A stretch of 64,000 nucleotides of DNA from UBA3263 sp964528425 (GTDB taxonomy: Bacteria > Bacteroidota > Bacteroidia > Bacteroidales > Muribaculaceae), in NCBI GenBank assembly GCA_964528425.1, contig CAZGTD010000010.1:6821-70820 (forward strand). The letters run 5' to 3'. The notes under the pieces are model-generated. The model searched no databases and had not been told where the DNA came from. It saw only the letters and a program-made list of their open reading frames with translations. Positions within the stretch are counted from its first letter, which is position 1, and every line of letters begins with the position of its first letter. Shown piece by piece: positions 35,198-44,546 of the stretch. The position numbers and the translations under genes were made by a program.

Positions 35198-37393
35198 GCC
35201 CTGGTGCTTGTGGTCACGTTTCCGTGGCTTCGTCTCTTCATGTTGAAGACCGTTACCGCTGTCGGAAACAAGCACGAAATCAAGCTGCCGGCGCTGCAAG
35301 TCCGTACGAGCAACGCGCACAACAACATTATCACCCAGACGGAACGAACGCGCCGTGCGCCGACCTACTAACCTGTAGTTGCGCTCGTCGAGCTCATAAT
35401 AATCATCTCCGAGGTCGCGAATTGGTATCAAGCCTTCACACATATTTTCGGCCAGCTCAACATATAACCCCCATTCGGTCACTCCGGTTATCACCCCGGC
35501 GAACTCCTCGCCCAAATGATCCTGCATATATTCCACTTGCTTGTATTTAATGGAATTGCGTTCGGCATTAACGGCAATTTGCTCCATCTTCGATGAATGC
35601 TCGCACTGCTCGGCCAGCTTATCAACCGACGCCGAACGTCCGCCGTCGAGATATCGGGCAAGCAACCGGTGAACCATCATATCCGGATAGCGTCGAATCG
35701 GAGATGTAAAATGAGTATAATAATCGAAACACAAACCGTAGTGCCCTATATTATCGGTTGAATAAACCGCCTTGGCCATAGAGCGGATTGCAAGAGTCGA
35801 CAGCAGATTCTCCTCCCCTCTGCCCTTCACTTCAAGCAGCATTCTGTTAATCGAACGATTAACCTCACGAGGTGTACCTTTTGTTTTAATCTTGTAACCG
35901 AACGATGAAGCAAGTTTTGCCAGATCTCCGAGCTTTTGCTCGTCGGGTTTATCATGAATGCGATAAACAAACGCCTTGGGCTTGCGGTTACCGGCTACCT
36001 TGCCAACCGTTGCCGCAACAGTTCGGTTAGCCAGCAGCATCAGTTCCTCAACAAGTTTATTGGCATCTTTCGACACTTTATAGTAAACGCCGATAGGCTT
36101 GCCATCTTCATCAAGGTTGAACTTAACTTCGGCGCGGTCAAATTCCATGGCGCCTTTCTTGAAACGCTCCTGACGCAATGCCTTGGCAATCTTATCGAGA
36201 ACAAGAATTTCATCTACGTAATCCCCGCTACCGGTTTCGATCACTTCCTGAGCCTCCTCGTAGGTAAAGCGGCGGTCTGAGCATATTACGGTCTTTTTAA
36301 TCCTCTGGTTGAAAACATTGGCATTTTCATCCATCTCGAATATGCAGCTGAAAGCAAGTTTCTCTTCATTGGGGCGCAACGAGCAAACCCCGTTCGACAG
36401 GTGCTCAGGTAGCATCGGAACTACGCGGTCAACGAGATACACTGAAGTGGCGCGTTTTTGCGCTTCCTTATCGAGCGACGTATCCGTGTGAACATAGTGC
36501 GTAACGTCGGCAATGTGTACCCCAACCTCATAATGACCGTTGGCCAGTTTCTTTATCGACAGTGCATCATCAAAATCCTTGGCATCCTTCGGGTCAATGG
36601 TAAAAGTCAAAACCTGACGGTAGTCCTCGCGTTTTGAAACTTCTTCGGGTGTAATACCCGGTGTGATTCGCTGCGCAGACCGTTCAACCTGTTCGGGATA
36701 CTTATATGGCAACCCGAATTCCGCAAGTATAGCATGGATTTCGGTATTGTTCTCACCGTTTTTGCCAAGTACATCAACCACTTCGCCCTTGGGCATATTC
36801 GCATGCTCGGGCCAGGAAGTTATGCGGGCAACAACCTTATCGCCCGTTTTACCGCCCCTGAGCTTATCCTTAGGAATAAAAATATCCGTAGCCAGATACT
36901 TGGAGTCGGTCGAAAGCATGGCATAACCGCGCTCAACGGTTAACACACCGATAAATACCTGCTCCTTCTTTTCGGTAATCTCTACTACCTCGGCTTCGGG
37001 CTCGGCACCACGACGCGCTGCTGAAACCATTACACGGACCTTATCGCCGTTAAGCGCGTGCATCGAATTGCGCTCGGCAACAAAAATGCTTTCGCCATCC
37101 TCGTCGGTAACAACTGTGTTTTTCCCATTGCTACGCCTCACGAAAGTGCCGGTCATATAATTGCTGCGGTTAGGAGCCTTATATTTACCTGGAGCCACTT
37201 CAATTATCTCGCCGTCAAGCGAAAGTTCATATAGACGCATCGCAACCTCGCGCTGCTTTGGTCCGGTTTTGGCGCCTATTGCTGCCGAAACCTGTTTATA
37301 GTTGAACGTATTGTTCTTCTGCTGTTTAATATACTCGGCGATCTGCTCAAAAAGCTTCTGTTCGCCGCGTTTTGGTTTTGAGGAAGTAATCAT
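35183..37393 (-). CDS. rnr: Ribonuclease R
   Basis: Processive 3'-5' exoribonuclease of 736 residues that degrades structured RNA. Domains in order are an N-terminal winged-helix-like region (FEQIAEYIKQQKNNTFNYKQ), cold-shock domains (GTFVRRSNGKNTVV), the RNB catalytic domain with DPKDAKDFDDALSI (metal-binding Asp cluster near residues 273-286), HYGLCFDYYTHFTSPIRRYPD, an S1 domain (FAGVITGVTEWGLYVEL), and a basic C-terminal tail rich in Lys, Arg and His. Length and layout match RNase R rather than RNase II. It lies downstream of gyrB, separated from it by a hairpin. Confidence 0.97.
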   Translation of the reverse strand: MITSSKPKRGEQKLFEQIAEYIKQQKNNTFNYKQVSAAIGAKTGPKQREVAMRLYELSLDGEIIEVAPGKYKAPNRSNYMTGTFVRRSNGKNTVVTDEDGESIFVAERNSMHALNGDKVRVMVSAARRGAEPEAEVVEITEKKEQVFIGVLTVERGYAMLSTDSKYLATDIFIPKDKLRGGKTGDKVVARITSWPEHANMPKGEVVDVLGKNGENNTEIHAILAEFGLPYKYPEQVERSAQRITPGITPEEVSKREDYRQVLTFTIDPKDAKDFDDALSIKKLANGHYEVGVHIADVTHYVHTDTSLDKEAQKRATSVYLVDRVVPMLPEHLSNGVCSLRPNEEKLAFSCIFEMDENANVFNQRIKKTVICSDRRFTYEEAQEVIETGSGDYVDEILVLDKIAKALRQERFKKGAMEFDRAEVKFNLDEDGKPIGVYYKVSKDANKLVEELMLLANRTVAATVGKVAGNRKPKAFVYRIHDKPDEQKLGDLAKLASSFGYKIKTKGTPREVNRSINRMLLEVKGRGEENLLSTLAIRSMAKAVYSTDNIGHYGLCFDYYTHFTSPIRRYPDMMVHRLLARYLDGGRSASVDKLAEQCEHSSKMEQIAVNAERNSIKYKQVEYMQDHLGEEFAGVITGVTEWGLYVELAENMCEGLIPIRDLGDDYYELDERNYRLVGRRTARSFRLGDNVVVRVARTDLQRRQLDFVLVSDSGNGLQHEETKPRKRDHKHQGSRRK

Positions 37394-37411
37394 AACAATA
37401 TTTTAACAATT

Positions 37412-37443
37412 GAGCCTGCCGCTTTGTTGTCGGCGACAGGCTC
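37412..37443 (-). terminator. Hairpin between gyrB and rnr
   Basis: On the minus strand GAGCCTGTCGC pairs with GCGGCAGGCTC (11 bp with one G-U) around a 10-base loop, 22 bases after the gyrB stop. It is followed by AATTGTTAAAATATT rather than a pure U-run, so it may be a partial terminator that lets some transcripts continue into rnr. Confidence 0.6.
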
Positions 37444-37464
37444 AAGATTTACGTTGCTATTGAA

Positions 37465-39423
37465 TCAGGCGTCGATATTGGCATAGGCGGCATTAGCCTC
37501 GATAAAGTCGCGACGGATTGCAACATCCTCGCCCATGAGCATCGAGAACACACGGTCTGCCTCAATCGCATCAGAGATATTGACCTGCTTGAGAATACGG
37601 TTCTGGGGGTCCATGGTGGTTTCCTTCAATTCCTTATAGTCCATCTCGCCCAGACCTTTGTAGCGCTGTACAAGTGCTCCCGGACCCATCGACTCAATAG
37701 CCTCGCGGCGCTGACGCTCGTCCCAGCAATATTCGGCGCGCTTGCCATTTTTCAGGCTTACCTTATATAGCGGAGAAGAGGCGATATAAAGGTAGCCGTT
37801 GTCGATGACTGAACGCATGCGGCGGAAGAAGAAGGTCATCAGCAATGTGTCGATGTGGGAACCATCGACATCAGCATCGGTCATTATGATAATTTTGTGG
37901 TATGCAATCTTGCTGATATCAACGTCATCTTCCTTGCCTTCCTCCTGACTCGGAACCACTCGCAGAGCACGATAAAGAGCGGTAATTTCCTGATTCTCGA
38001 AAATCTTTGTTTTCGAAGCCTTCTCAACATTGAGTATTTTACCGCGGATAGGAAGAATAGCCTGTGTGTGGCGGTCGCGGGCCTTTTTGGCCGAACCGCC
38101 TGCCGAATCACCTTCGACAATAAACAGTTCGCAATCCTCTGCTATGCGGCTCGAGCAGTCGGCAAGCTTGCCGGGCAATCCGGCGCCACCGAGAGGTGAC
38201 TTGCGCAGAACCTCGGTGCGTGCTTTCAGTGCTGCGTGACGAGCCGTTGCCGACAGAATAATCTTGTCCGTTATAGTCTTGGCTTCTTTCGGATGCTCCT
38301 CCAGATAGTCGCGCATAGCCTCGGCAACTGCTGTTTGAACGGCACCGATTACTTCGTTATTGCCGAGTTTGGTCTTGGTCTGTCCCTCAAACTGGGGCTC
38401 CATAACCTTAACCGAAATAACGGCAGTAAGACCTTGCATATAGTCACCCGAAGTGAGCTCGATTTTATCTTTAGCGAGTTTTTCGAGCATCTTGTTGTCT
38501 TCGGCATACTTTTTAATAGTAAAGCCGACAGCACGCTTAAAGCCGGTCAGGTGAGTACCGCCTTCGTATGTATTGATATTGTTTACAAACGAATAGATAT
38601 TCTCGTTGTAATCAGTATTGTAGGTCAACGCAACCTCAACAGGAATACCCTGACGCTCGGTATTGAGGTGGATAACATGGTCGATCAATGGCGTGCGCTT
38701 GGCATCGATGTAGCGCACGAAATCTTCCAGGCCGGCTTCCGAATAGAAAGTCTCGGTTCTGGCATTCCCGTCAGCGTCGCGCTCGCGCTTGTCGGTGAGA
38801 GTAAGCGTAATGCCTGCATTCAGGAAAGCAAGGTCACGCAGACGGTTGGCGAGAGTATCGTAATTATAAACCGTCTCTACAAAAATCGAGGCATCGGGCT
38901 TAAAAGTCACGGTTGTACCCGTAGTTTCGCTCTCGCCGATAACTGTTAGTTGTGAGGTCGGTTTACCGCAGGAGTACTCCTGCATATATATTTTACCATT
39001 GCGGCGAACTTCCGCACGAAGATATGTCGACAAGGCGTTAACACAACTTACACCAACGCCATGAAGACCACCGGAAACTTTATATGAATCCTTATTGAAC
39101 TTACCGCCGGCATGAAGAACGGTCAAAACGACTTCAAGCGCACTCTTTTTTTCCTTCTCGTGCATGTCTACCGGAATGCCGCGGCCGTTATCGACAACAG
39201 TGATTGAGTCATCCTCATTGATAACTACGTCAACATGAGTTGCGTAGCCGGCAAGGGCTTCGTCGATTGAGTTATCTACAACTTCATAAACCAGATGATG
39301 GAGGCCTTTGGCTGATATATCGCCGATATACATGGCCGGACGCTTGCGAACGGCTTCAAGACCTTCAAGAACCTGAATGGAACTTGCGCCATAGTCGGCG
39401 CCTGCTTTTTCTTCTTCTATCAT
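37465..39423 (-). CDS. gyrB: DNA gyrase subunit B
   Basis: ATPase subunit of gyrase, 652 residues, the usual length in this phylum without the insert of enterobacterial GyrB. The GHKL ATPase has VYEVVDNSIDEALAG (Mg-binding Asn and Glu), VVDNGRGIPVD and GGLHGVGVSCVNAL. The TOPRIM part shows FIVEGDSAGGSAK (metal Glu), LPIRGKILNVEKAS and MTDADVDGSHI. The C-terminus ends with GLGEMDYKEL, Q-N-R and a tail. The quinolone and coumarin regions look ordinary. The gene has its own promoter and is unlinked to gyrA. Confidence 0.98.
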   Translation of the reverse strand: MIEEEKAGADYGASSIQVLEGLEAVRKRPAMYIGDISAKGLHHLVYEVVDNSIDEALAGYATHVDVVINEDDSITVVDNGRGIPVDMHEKEKKSALEVVLTVLHAGGKFNKDSYKVSGGLHGVGVSCVNALSTYLRAEVRRNGKIYMQEYSCGKPTSQLTVIGESETTGTTVTFKPDASIFVETVYNYDTLANRLRDLAFLNAGITLTLTDKRERDADGNARTETFYSEAGLEDFVRYIDAKRTPLIDHVIHLNTERQGIPVEVALTYNTDYNENIYSFVNNINTYEGGTHLTGFKRAVGFTIKKYAEDNKMLEKLAKDKIELTSGDYMQGLTAVISVKVMEPQFEGQTKTKLGNNEVIGAVQTAVAEAMRDYLEEHPKEAKTITDKIILSATARHAALKARTEVLRKSPLGGAGLPGKLADCSSRIAEDCELFIVEGDSAGGSAKKARDRHTQAILPIRGKILNVEKASKTKIFENQEITALYRALRVVPSQEEGKEDDVDISKIAYHKIIIMTDADVDGSHIDTLLMTFFFRRMRSVIDNGYLYIASSPLYKVSLKNGKRAEYCWDERQRREAIESMGPGALVQRYKGLGEMDYKELKETTMDPQNRILKQVNISDAIEADRVFSMLMGEDVAIRRDFIEANAAYANIDA

Positions 39424-39454
39424 AAGTGATGGTAATGTCGAATATTTCAGACTG

Positions 39455-39462
39455 CAAATTTA
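39455..39462 (-). promoter_or_regulatory. -7 box for gyrB
   Basis: The minus strand reads TAAATTTG, matching TAnnTTTG, 32 bases before the gyrB ATG at 39423. Confidence 0.7.
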
Positions 39463-39505
39463 CGAAAATTTTCCGAAAAATCCACATCTCCAAATATTTT
39501 TTTCG

Positions 39506-39513
39506 TAACTTTG
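39506..39513 (+). promoter_or_regulatory. -7 box for the acyltransferase gene, almost touching the start codon
   Basis: TAACTTTG on the plus strand, ending only 7 bases before the ATG at 39521. With the start site expected about 4 bases after the box, the mRNA would have a leader of only a few bases. Confidence 0.75.
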
Positions 39514-39520
39514 CGCTCAA

Positions 39521-40531
39521 ATGATTTATAATCTGCAATCGCTCCGCGGCCTGCTGGCCGTTGCCGTGTTGGCCGCACATTTTGGCTTCAACAGCGACAT
39601 ACTGACTGATTCCGGCGACATCCGCATCGCCGGTTTTATGATGCTGAGTGCCTTTGTATTTACCTTGTCGAGTTTGCGTCGCGCCGAGTCAAACGCGCTG
39701 CCAACACCCGTTGCATTCATGAAAAAGCGCATCGCCCAGCTATATCCGCTCTATCTCGTGGGCCTAATCATTTCTCTAATTCTCACACGATTTCACCAGA
39801 GATTCGGCCCTACATTGGCCGACTTTCTTATGCTTCAGAGCTGGTTTCCCAACCCCGACTACTATTTTTCGGGAAATCCCCCGACATGGTTCATAAGCTC
39901 GATTATGTTCTGCTATCTGGCGTTCCTTCCAACCTTTAGGCTCGCCTATCGAAAGCCAAAGTGTTTCGCAGTATTCATGGCCTCGTACTTAACCGCTTAT
40001 TTCATTGTTGCTCTGAATATTTCCGAACCTTTGGCCAAGGGGATAATCTATGTTTTTCCCCCAATGCAGTTCGCAACTTATCTATTTGGAATAGTTCTTG
40101 CGTTTCTTTATCATTTCCGGAATATTAAAATCAAATCGCCTTTAATGGCAGACCTGGCGGTTGTGGGTATTCTGGCACTAAAAGCCTCTCTTTTAATTGG
40201 AGGACAGTATGTTTCCACTCGATTTACATTAAGTTCTTACTGGTGGCCTTCAACGTTCGTTCTGCTCTTGATATTATCAGCTACCGACAAGACCAACTGC
40301 CTTACAACCAGGATTCTGCACTCAAAGCCCCTGCTGGCGTTGGGCAATGTTTCTTTCAGCTTTTATATTCTCCATTATCCGTGGATAATTGCCTCGCGAT
40401 TGGCCATGGACCACCTTGGAATTAGTCTGCCAATCGGCCTTGAATTCTGCCTTTCAGTACCGCTGCTTGCCATAATTGCTAATTTCAGCAAGAAGTATTT
40501 TGAAACTCCGGTGGCAAATATGCTCAAATAA
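39521..40531 (+). CDS. Acyltransferase 3 family membrane protein (OafA/YrhL type)
   Basis: Membrane protein of 336 residues with about 10 helices. The N-terminus NLQSLRGLLAVAVLAAHFGF is the acyltransferase 3 hallmark (LRGxA and the catalytic-type His at about residue 22), which fixes the start at 39521. FMMLSAFVFTLS follows where SGF is usual. Near the end, SFSFYILHYPWI is the conserved SxxxYxxHxP. Such proteins O-acylate cell-surface sugars, using cytoplasmic acyl-CoA. The target is unknown. The neighbouring T9SS sortase and phosphoethanolamine transferase make a surface polysaccharide or lipid A target plausible. A separate promoter follows the gene. Confidence 0.9.
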   Translation: MIYNLQSLRGLLAVAVLAAHFGFNSDILTDSGDIRIAGFMMLSAFVFTLSSLRRAESNALPTPVAFMKKRIAQLYPLYLVGLIISLILTRFHQRFGPTLADFLMLQSWFPNPDYYFSGNPPTWFISSIMFCYLAFLPTFRLAYRKPKCFAVFMASYLTAYFIVALNISEPLAKGIIYVFPPMQFATYLFGIVLAFLYHFRNIKIKSPLMADLAVVGILALKASLLIGGQYVSTRFTLSSYWWPSTFVLLLILSATDKTNCLTTRILHSKPLLALGNVSFSFYILHYPWIIASRLAMDHLGISLPIGLEFCLSVPLLAIIANFSKKYFETPVANMLK

Positions 40532-40555
40532 GTTGTGATTTAGCGATTTTTTTCG

Positions 40556-40563
40556 TAACTTTG
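40556..40563 (+). promoter_or_regulatory. -7 box for the unknown protein-porU unit
   Basis: TAACTTTG on the plus strand, 25 bases after the acyltransferase stop and 38 bases before the TTG at 40602. No other clear box precedes porU. Confidence 0.72.
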
Positions 40564-40601
40564 CAGATAATATTCAATTTGGTAGACTATAAAACAAGAA
40601 A

Positions 40602-41057
40602 TTGAAACTTCTGCTGGAAACCGATAATTCGCTGCGAGTAATTGCTGACTCTGCTATAGGCCGCAACAACCAGCCCTGGTTTTTGCCCGACTGCGGCACG
40701 AACTGGCGTTGGCGTTTGGCCCAAGCGTTCAGAATTGCCAAACTCGGCAAAAACGTTGCCCCAAAATTTGCCCCGCGCTACTTCGATGCCACCACCTTAC
40801 TATGGGTTCCCGAGGCTGATAACTGCGACTGTCTGGATTTCATGGACGGGGCTGTTGTTTGCGGTAACTGGCTTCCGATTTCAACCCCCTCAGAACATGC
40901 CGGGAAGCTCCTTTCCAAAGTTTCCGATTTCTCAACGATGAAAACCGGCGATATTATCGCTTACTTCCTCCCCTACTCTCCGGCACCAATTGAAATCAAC
41001 CAACACATTTCACAGTCAATCGATAACATCGAAGTTTTAAACTTCAACATTAAATAG
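40602..41057 (+). CDS. Uncharacterised protein upstream of porU
   Basis: Protein of 151 residues. The frame opens with TTG at 40602, just after an in-frame stop at 40590; the first ATG is deep inside, so TTG is the likely start. It has no signal peptide or membrane helix, so it is cytoplasmic. Visible features are ADSAIGRNNQPWFLP, a Trp- and Arg-rich segment (NWRWRLAQAFRIAKLGK), and VPEADNCDCLDFMDGAVVCG with three of its four cysteines. I do not recognise the family with confidence. It lies between its own promoter and porU (26 bp gap), so it is cotranscribed with the T9SS sortase. Confidence 0.75.
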   Translation: MKLLLETDNSLRVIADSAIGRNNQPWFLPDCGTNWRWRLAQAFRIAKLGKNVAPKFAPRYFDATTLLWVPEADNCDCLDFMDGAVVCGNWLPISTPSEHAGKLLSKVSDFSTMKTGDIIAYFLPYSPAPIEINQHISQSIDNIEVLNFNIK

Positions 41058-41083
41058 CCCAAGTTTTTCATTATTACCATTAC

Positions 41084-44000
41084 ATGAAAAAATTCACATA
41101 TATTCTCTCCCTTCTGCTTGGATCGGCAATTTCAGCCTATGGGTTTGACATGCCGGCTTCTTCGGTCATGGCCGATGGAACATGGACCAAGATTCGCGTA
41201 ATGACCGATGGCGTTTATCAGCTGACCTACGACGAACTCAATGACCTCGGCTATTCATCACCCGAAAATGTTAAGGTTTTCGGCTATTCCCCCAGCCTGC
41301 TGGTAACCTGCTCCTTTGATGTTATTCCGGGCGACCTTACACCTATTCCGACCATCAATCTGCCCGAACAAAAAAAGATTCTCTTTTATTTGTCCGACAA
41401 CTATGATATAAATCCCGAAGTATGGCGTAAGAAATTCACGGCCAACGATGCAGCCAAGCGTGAACGACACACAAACAGCACCGGCGCCACATATTTTATA
41501 TCCGACGCCAAAACCGATGCGGCTAATTTAGGCACTGTACCGGCCCCGGCTTCCGTTAACGAAGAGGAAGCTCTGAAAAGCCACAAAGCGGTCTATTATC
41601 ACGAACAAGATATAACGTCGCTGACCGAAGCCGGAAGTATATTTATTGAACCTGCAACAATTACACGCACCAACGGAGTAACACACCCGTTCACGGTGTG
41701 CCATCTCGCATCGCCCGACGCAACACTGCTTTTCGGCGCGTATGTTGCCCCGGCGAACACTGAAATTGCCGGCAATATGGCCGCATACTTCTCCGAAGGT
41801 ATCGTTCCAGGAGCAACCGACGGTTCGAAACCGAGCCTGTTACTTCAAAAAGAGATACTTACGCCGGAATTCCGTTCACAAGAGTTTACAATGCCGATGA
41901 CTGTAGAGCCGCAGACTCACACCGTGACTTTCAAGATTCCGGAAGATGGTCTGCAACAGAAACCTTGTGCCCTCGACTTCTTTTTTGTTAAATACGACAG
42001 GATGAACGACGTTGGGGTTCGGCCGCAGTCAATAATGTATTTCCTCAATGAAAAGAAGGCCGCAACCTTTGAGCTCACTGGCATTGATACTGAGAACTGG
42101 AAGGTATGGAATATCACCGACCCCCTGAAAATCAAGGAAATCTTGCTGACCCAAAATGACGATAAGTTCTATGGAACTCTGCAGTCAACGTCTGCAGGTT
42201 CGGCAAACGAACTTATAGCCTTTGACATCAAGGCCGACCACCCCGAACCGGAAATTATGGGCCGCGTTGCCAACCAGAACCTCCACGCGATGAACGTGCC
42301 CGACATGCTGATAATCACTTCGACACCGCTGCTCGATGATGCAGAAACCGTAGCCGACCTTCATCGGCGCTTGCAAGGGCTTGATGTTAAAGTTGTTGAT
42401 CAGATGCAGATTTTCAACGAATATGGCTCCGGTAACACATCGCCCGAGGCCGTTCGCCGCTTTATTACCCATCTTAACGACCGGCAGCAGTCCAAGCTTC
42501 AGGGAGTTCTTCTGCTCGGCCCGGCAACCTTCAACAATAAGGAGCTTGTCGGCGATAATTCGCCCTATGTCGTTACTGCACAATGCGAGGAGCCCGTGTT
42601 GGCACGAAATGTAACAACCAACTATTCCTCCGACATTTACTTCGTTTGTGCCGGCGAACCTCAAACTACCAATCCTTGGTCGGAACGCCACAGCACCTTC
42701 TGCGTATTCTCCAACATGCCGGTCGCCGGCATCGGGCGAGTACCCTTCAAAACAACTCTGGAAATAAATGAATACTATAAGAAAGTAGAAACTTATCTTA
42801 CACAACTGCCCACTTTCCCCTCACTTGGTAATATAATTGTAGCTTCAGACTATTCAACCCCTACCGAAAAGTCGAGAACTCACATGAACGACGCTGAACT
42901 GATGCTTCAGGCCATGGACTACTCCAAGCACGGGCGTTCGGTCACGGTTACGCGTTGCGCATCAAACATTTTTTCGAAAGATGATAATGCGGTAATTAAG
43001 AAGATTCAAAACCGCACTCTCGCCTACGGCGCACAATTATATGCATTCTTCGGCCACGGAACCGCAACCGGGATTTCCGGTTCAACAACTGTTAATGACC
43101 CAATTCTGACAATAGATGCGGCCAAAAACCTGAACACGTCTGTTCGCTCGCCGTTCATGCATATTGCGTCATGCCATGTTGCGGCTGTTGACGTGTATAA
43201 CTCCACGCTTGCCGGCTCTTTGCTCGCCAACCCCAACGGCGGTCCCGTTGCAGTTATCGGTTCCGGACGCGAAGTATTTCCGGAAAACAACACCGAACTC
43301 GCCAGCGAGGTAGCCGCCGGACTGGATGCTGCCGCCAATAACACACCGTTCGGCACCGTATGGGCAGATGCCGTCGGCAGATTCAACAGTCGATTGGCAG
43401 CGTATCGCAAGTCGCTGTGCAACACCCTTAACTATAACCTCATCGGCGATCCGATGCTTCCGGTTTATAACGCCACCAACAACGTTGAAATCAATGAAAT
43501 TCCCAACAATACCCTGAGTTATGTTGCACCCACGGAAATAAGTGGCAGAATAACCGGCCTTGACGGGAAGACGGCATCGGACTTCAACGGATCGGTTATT
43601 CTAACATTCTACGACAGTCCGTTAACGAAGCCCAACGTAAACACTACGAATCCGAGCAACAATCCCGGTTATCTGCCATCTCTGACAATCGACCAGGATA
43701 TTATCGGCCAGGTAATCGCAGAGGTTAGAAACGGTATTTTCAATGTAAGCACCGTTGCTCCGTCCACAACTAACCCCAATAATCACCGAATTCAGGCTTA
43801 TGCCTATTCTACCGATGCCACCCGACGCGGTCTGGGCTATATCGGCGGAATAAATTTCACTGAAGCCGGCGAACCGGCCGCTGCGACTCCGACACCGGTA
43901 GCTATTGACAACTTTGAGGTTGAGATTGCCGAGCCCACTTCAAGCTATAAATATAAAGCGACCATAACGGCAGAATTCACCGCGGCCGACGGATTGGCAT

Positions 44001-44461
44001 TTTCCAATGCACTGGTAAATCCGATTAAACTGACTATCGACGGTAAGTCGCAGGCAAACGTATCAGACATGATATCGCCGCTGTCGGACGGCAAATACCG
44101 CCTCGTCTACACAACCAGCAAACTTGAGTTCGGTAATCATGAGGCAACATTAGCCATTCTCGACGCCAACGATAACTGGGCTGAAGAAACGCTTTATTTC
44201 ATGGTTGACAACACACCGGCAGCAACATTGTCGGCGGCAGTTGAAAATGGAGAAGTAAACTTTGAGATTGCCAGCGATATTTATGGTGGACAGCACCGCC
44301 TGGTTGTTGAGCGGCTCAACGGCGACTTAGCCATGGACCGGACATTTACCGGAGATTCTTTGACAGTGGCTCTCGACCCGGGCGTTTACCGTGCATTCGT
44401 GCAATCCCGGTCGAATTCCGCCGCCACCGCCACTCAGAAAATCCAGTTTGCGGTTCATTGA
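41084..44461 (+). CDS. porU: Type IX secretion system sortase PorU
   Basis: C25 (gingipain-like) cysteine protease of 1125 residues that removes the C-terminal sorting domain of T9SS cargo and attaches the cargo to anionic lipopolysaccharide. A signal peptide (FTYILSLLLGSAISAYG) precedes the PorU N-terminal domain with GTWTKIRVMTDGVYQLTYDE. The catalytic dyad is visible: His in YAFFGHGTATG near residue 657 and Cys in HIASCHVAAVD near residue 696. NLIGDPMLPVY closes the protease fold, and Ig-like domains follow. The C-terminus lacks a GxY-type sorting tail, as expected for the sortase. It sits in an outer-membrane gene cluster. Confidence 0.93.
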   Translation: MKKFTYILSLLLGSAISAYGFDMPASSVMADGTWTKIRVMTDGVYQLTYDELNDLGYSSPENVKVFGYSPSLLVTCSFDVIPGDLTPIPTINLPEQKKILFYLSDNYDINPEVWRKKFTANDAAKRERHTNSTGATYFISDAKTDAANLGTVPAPASVNEEEALKSHKAVYYHEQDITSLTEAGSIFIEPATITRTNGVTHPFTVCHLASPDATLLFGAYVAPANTEIAGNMAAYFSEGIVPGATDGSKPSLLLQKEILTPEFRSQEFTMPMTVEPQTHTVTFKIPEDGLQQKPCALDFFFVKYDRMNDVGVRPQSIMYFLNEKKAATFELTGIDTENWKVWNITDPLKIKEILLTQNDDKFYGTLQSTSAGSANELIAFDIKADHPEPEIMGRVANQNLHAMNVPDMLIITSTPLLDDAETVADLHRRLQGLDVKVVDQMQIFNEYGSGNTSPEAVRRFITHLNDRQQSKLQGVLLLGPATFNNKELVGDNSPYVVTAQCEEPVLARNVTTNYSSDIYFVCAGEPQTTNPWSERHSTFCVFSNMPVAGIGRVPFKTTLEINEYYKKVETYLTQLPTFPSLGNIIVASDYSTPTEKSRTHMNDAELMLQAMDYSKHGRSVTVTRCASNIFSKDDNAVIKKIQNRTLAYGAQLYAFFGHGTATGISGSTTVNDPILTIDAAKNLNTSVRSPFMHIASCHVAAVDVYNSTLAGSLLANPNGGPVAVIGSGREVFPENNTELASEVAAGLDAAANNTPFGTVWADAVGRFNSRLAAYRKSLCNTLNYNLIGDPMLPVYNATNNVEINEIPNNTLSYVAPTEISGRITGLDGKTASDFNGSVILTFYDSPLTKPNVNTTNPSNNPGYLPSLTIDQDIIGQVIAEVRNGIFNVSTVAPSTTNPNNHRIQAYAYSTDATRRGLGYIGGINFTEAGEPAAATPTPVAIDNFEVEIAEPTSSYKYKATITAEFTAADGLAFSNALVNPIKLTIDGKSQANVSDMISPLSDGKYRLVYTTSKLEFGNHEATLAILDANDNWAEETLYFMVDNTPAATLSAAVENGEVNFEIASDIYGGQHRLVVERLNGDLAMDRTFTGDSLTVALDPGVYRAFVQSRSNSAATATQKIQFAVH

Positions 44462-44490
44462 ACATTTAACACTTATGAAACGTTAATACA

Positions 44491-44521
44491 CTGCAGGACG
44501 ATAATAAGTTTCGTTCTGCAG
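44491..44521 (+). terminator. Hairpin between porU and the Omp85-like gene
   Basis: CTGCAGGACGA pairs with TCGTTCTGCAG (11 bp with one G-U) around a 9-base loop, 29 bases after the porU stop. The following bases TTTCACTACTATTA are only moderately U-rich. It may end part of the transcripts or act as a processing site. Confidence 0.5.
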
Positions 44522-44546
44522 TTTCACTACTATTATCGTTTCAACC

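Noticed and set aside
38236..38949. 237-codon plus-strand frame
   Set aside because: Antisense shadow of gyrB.
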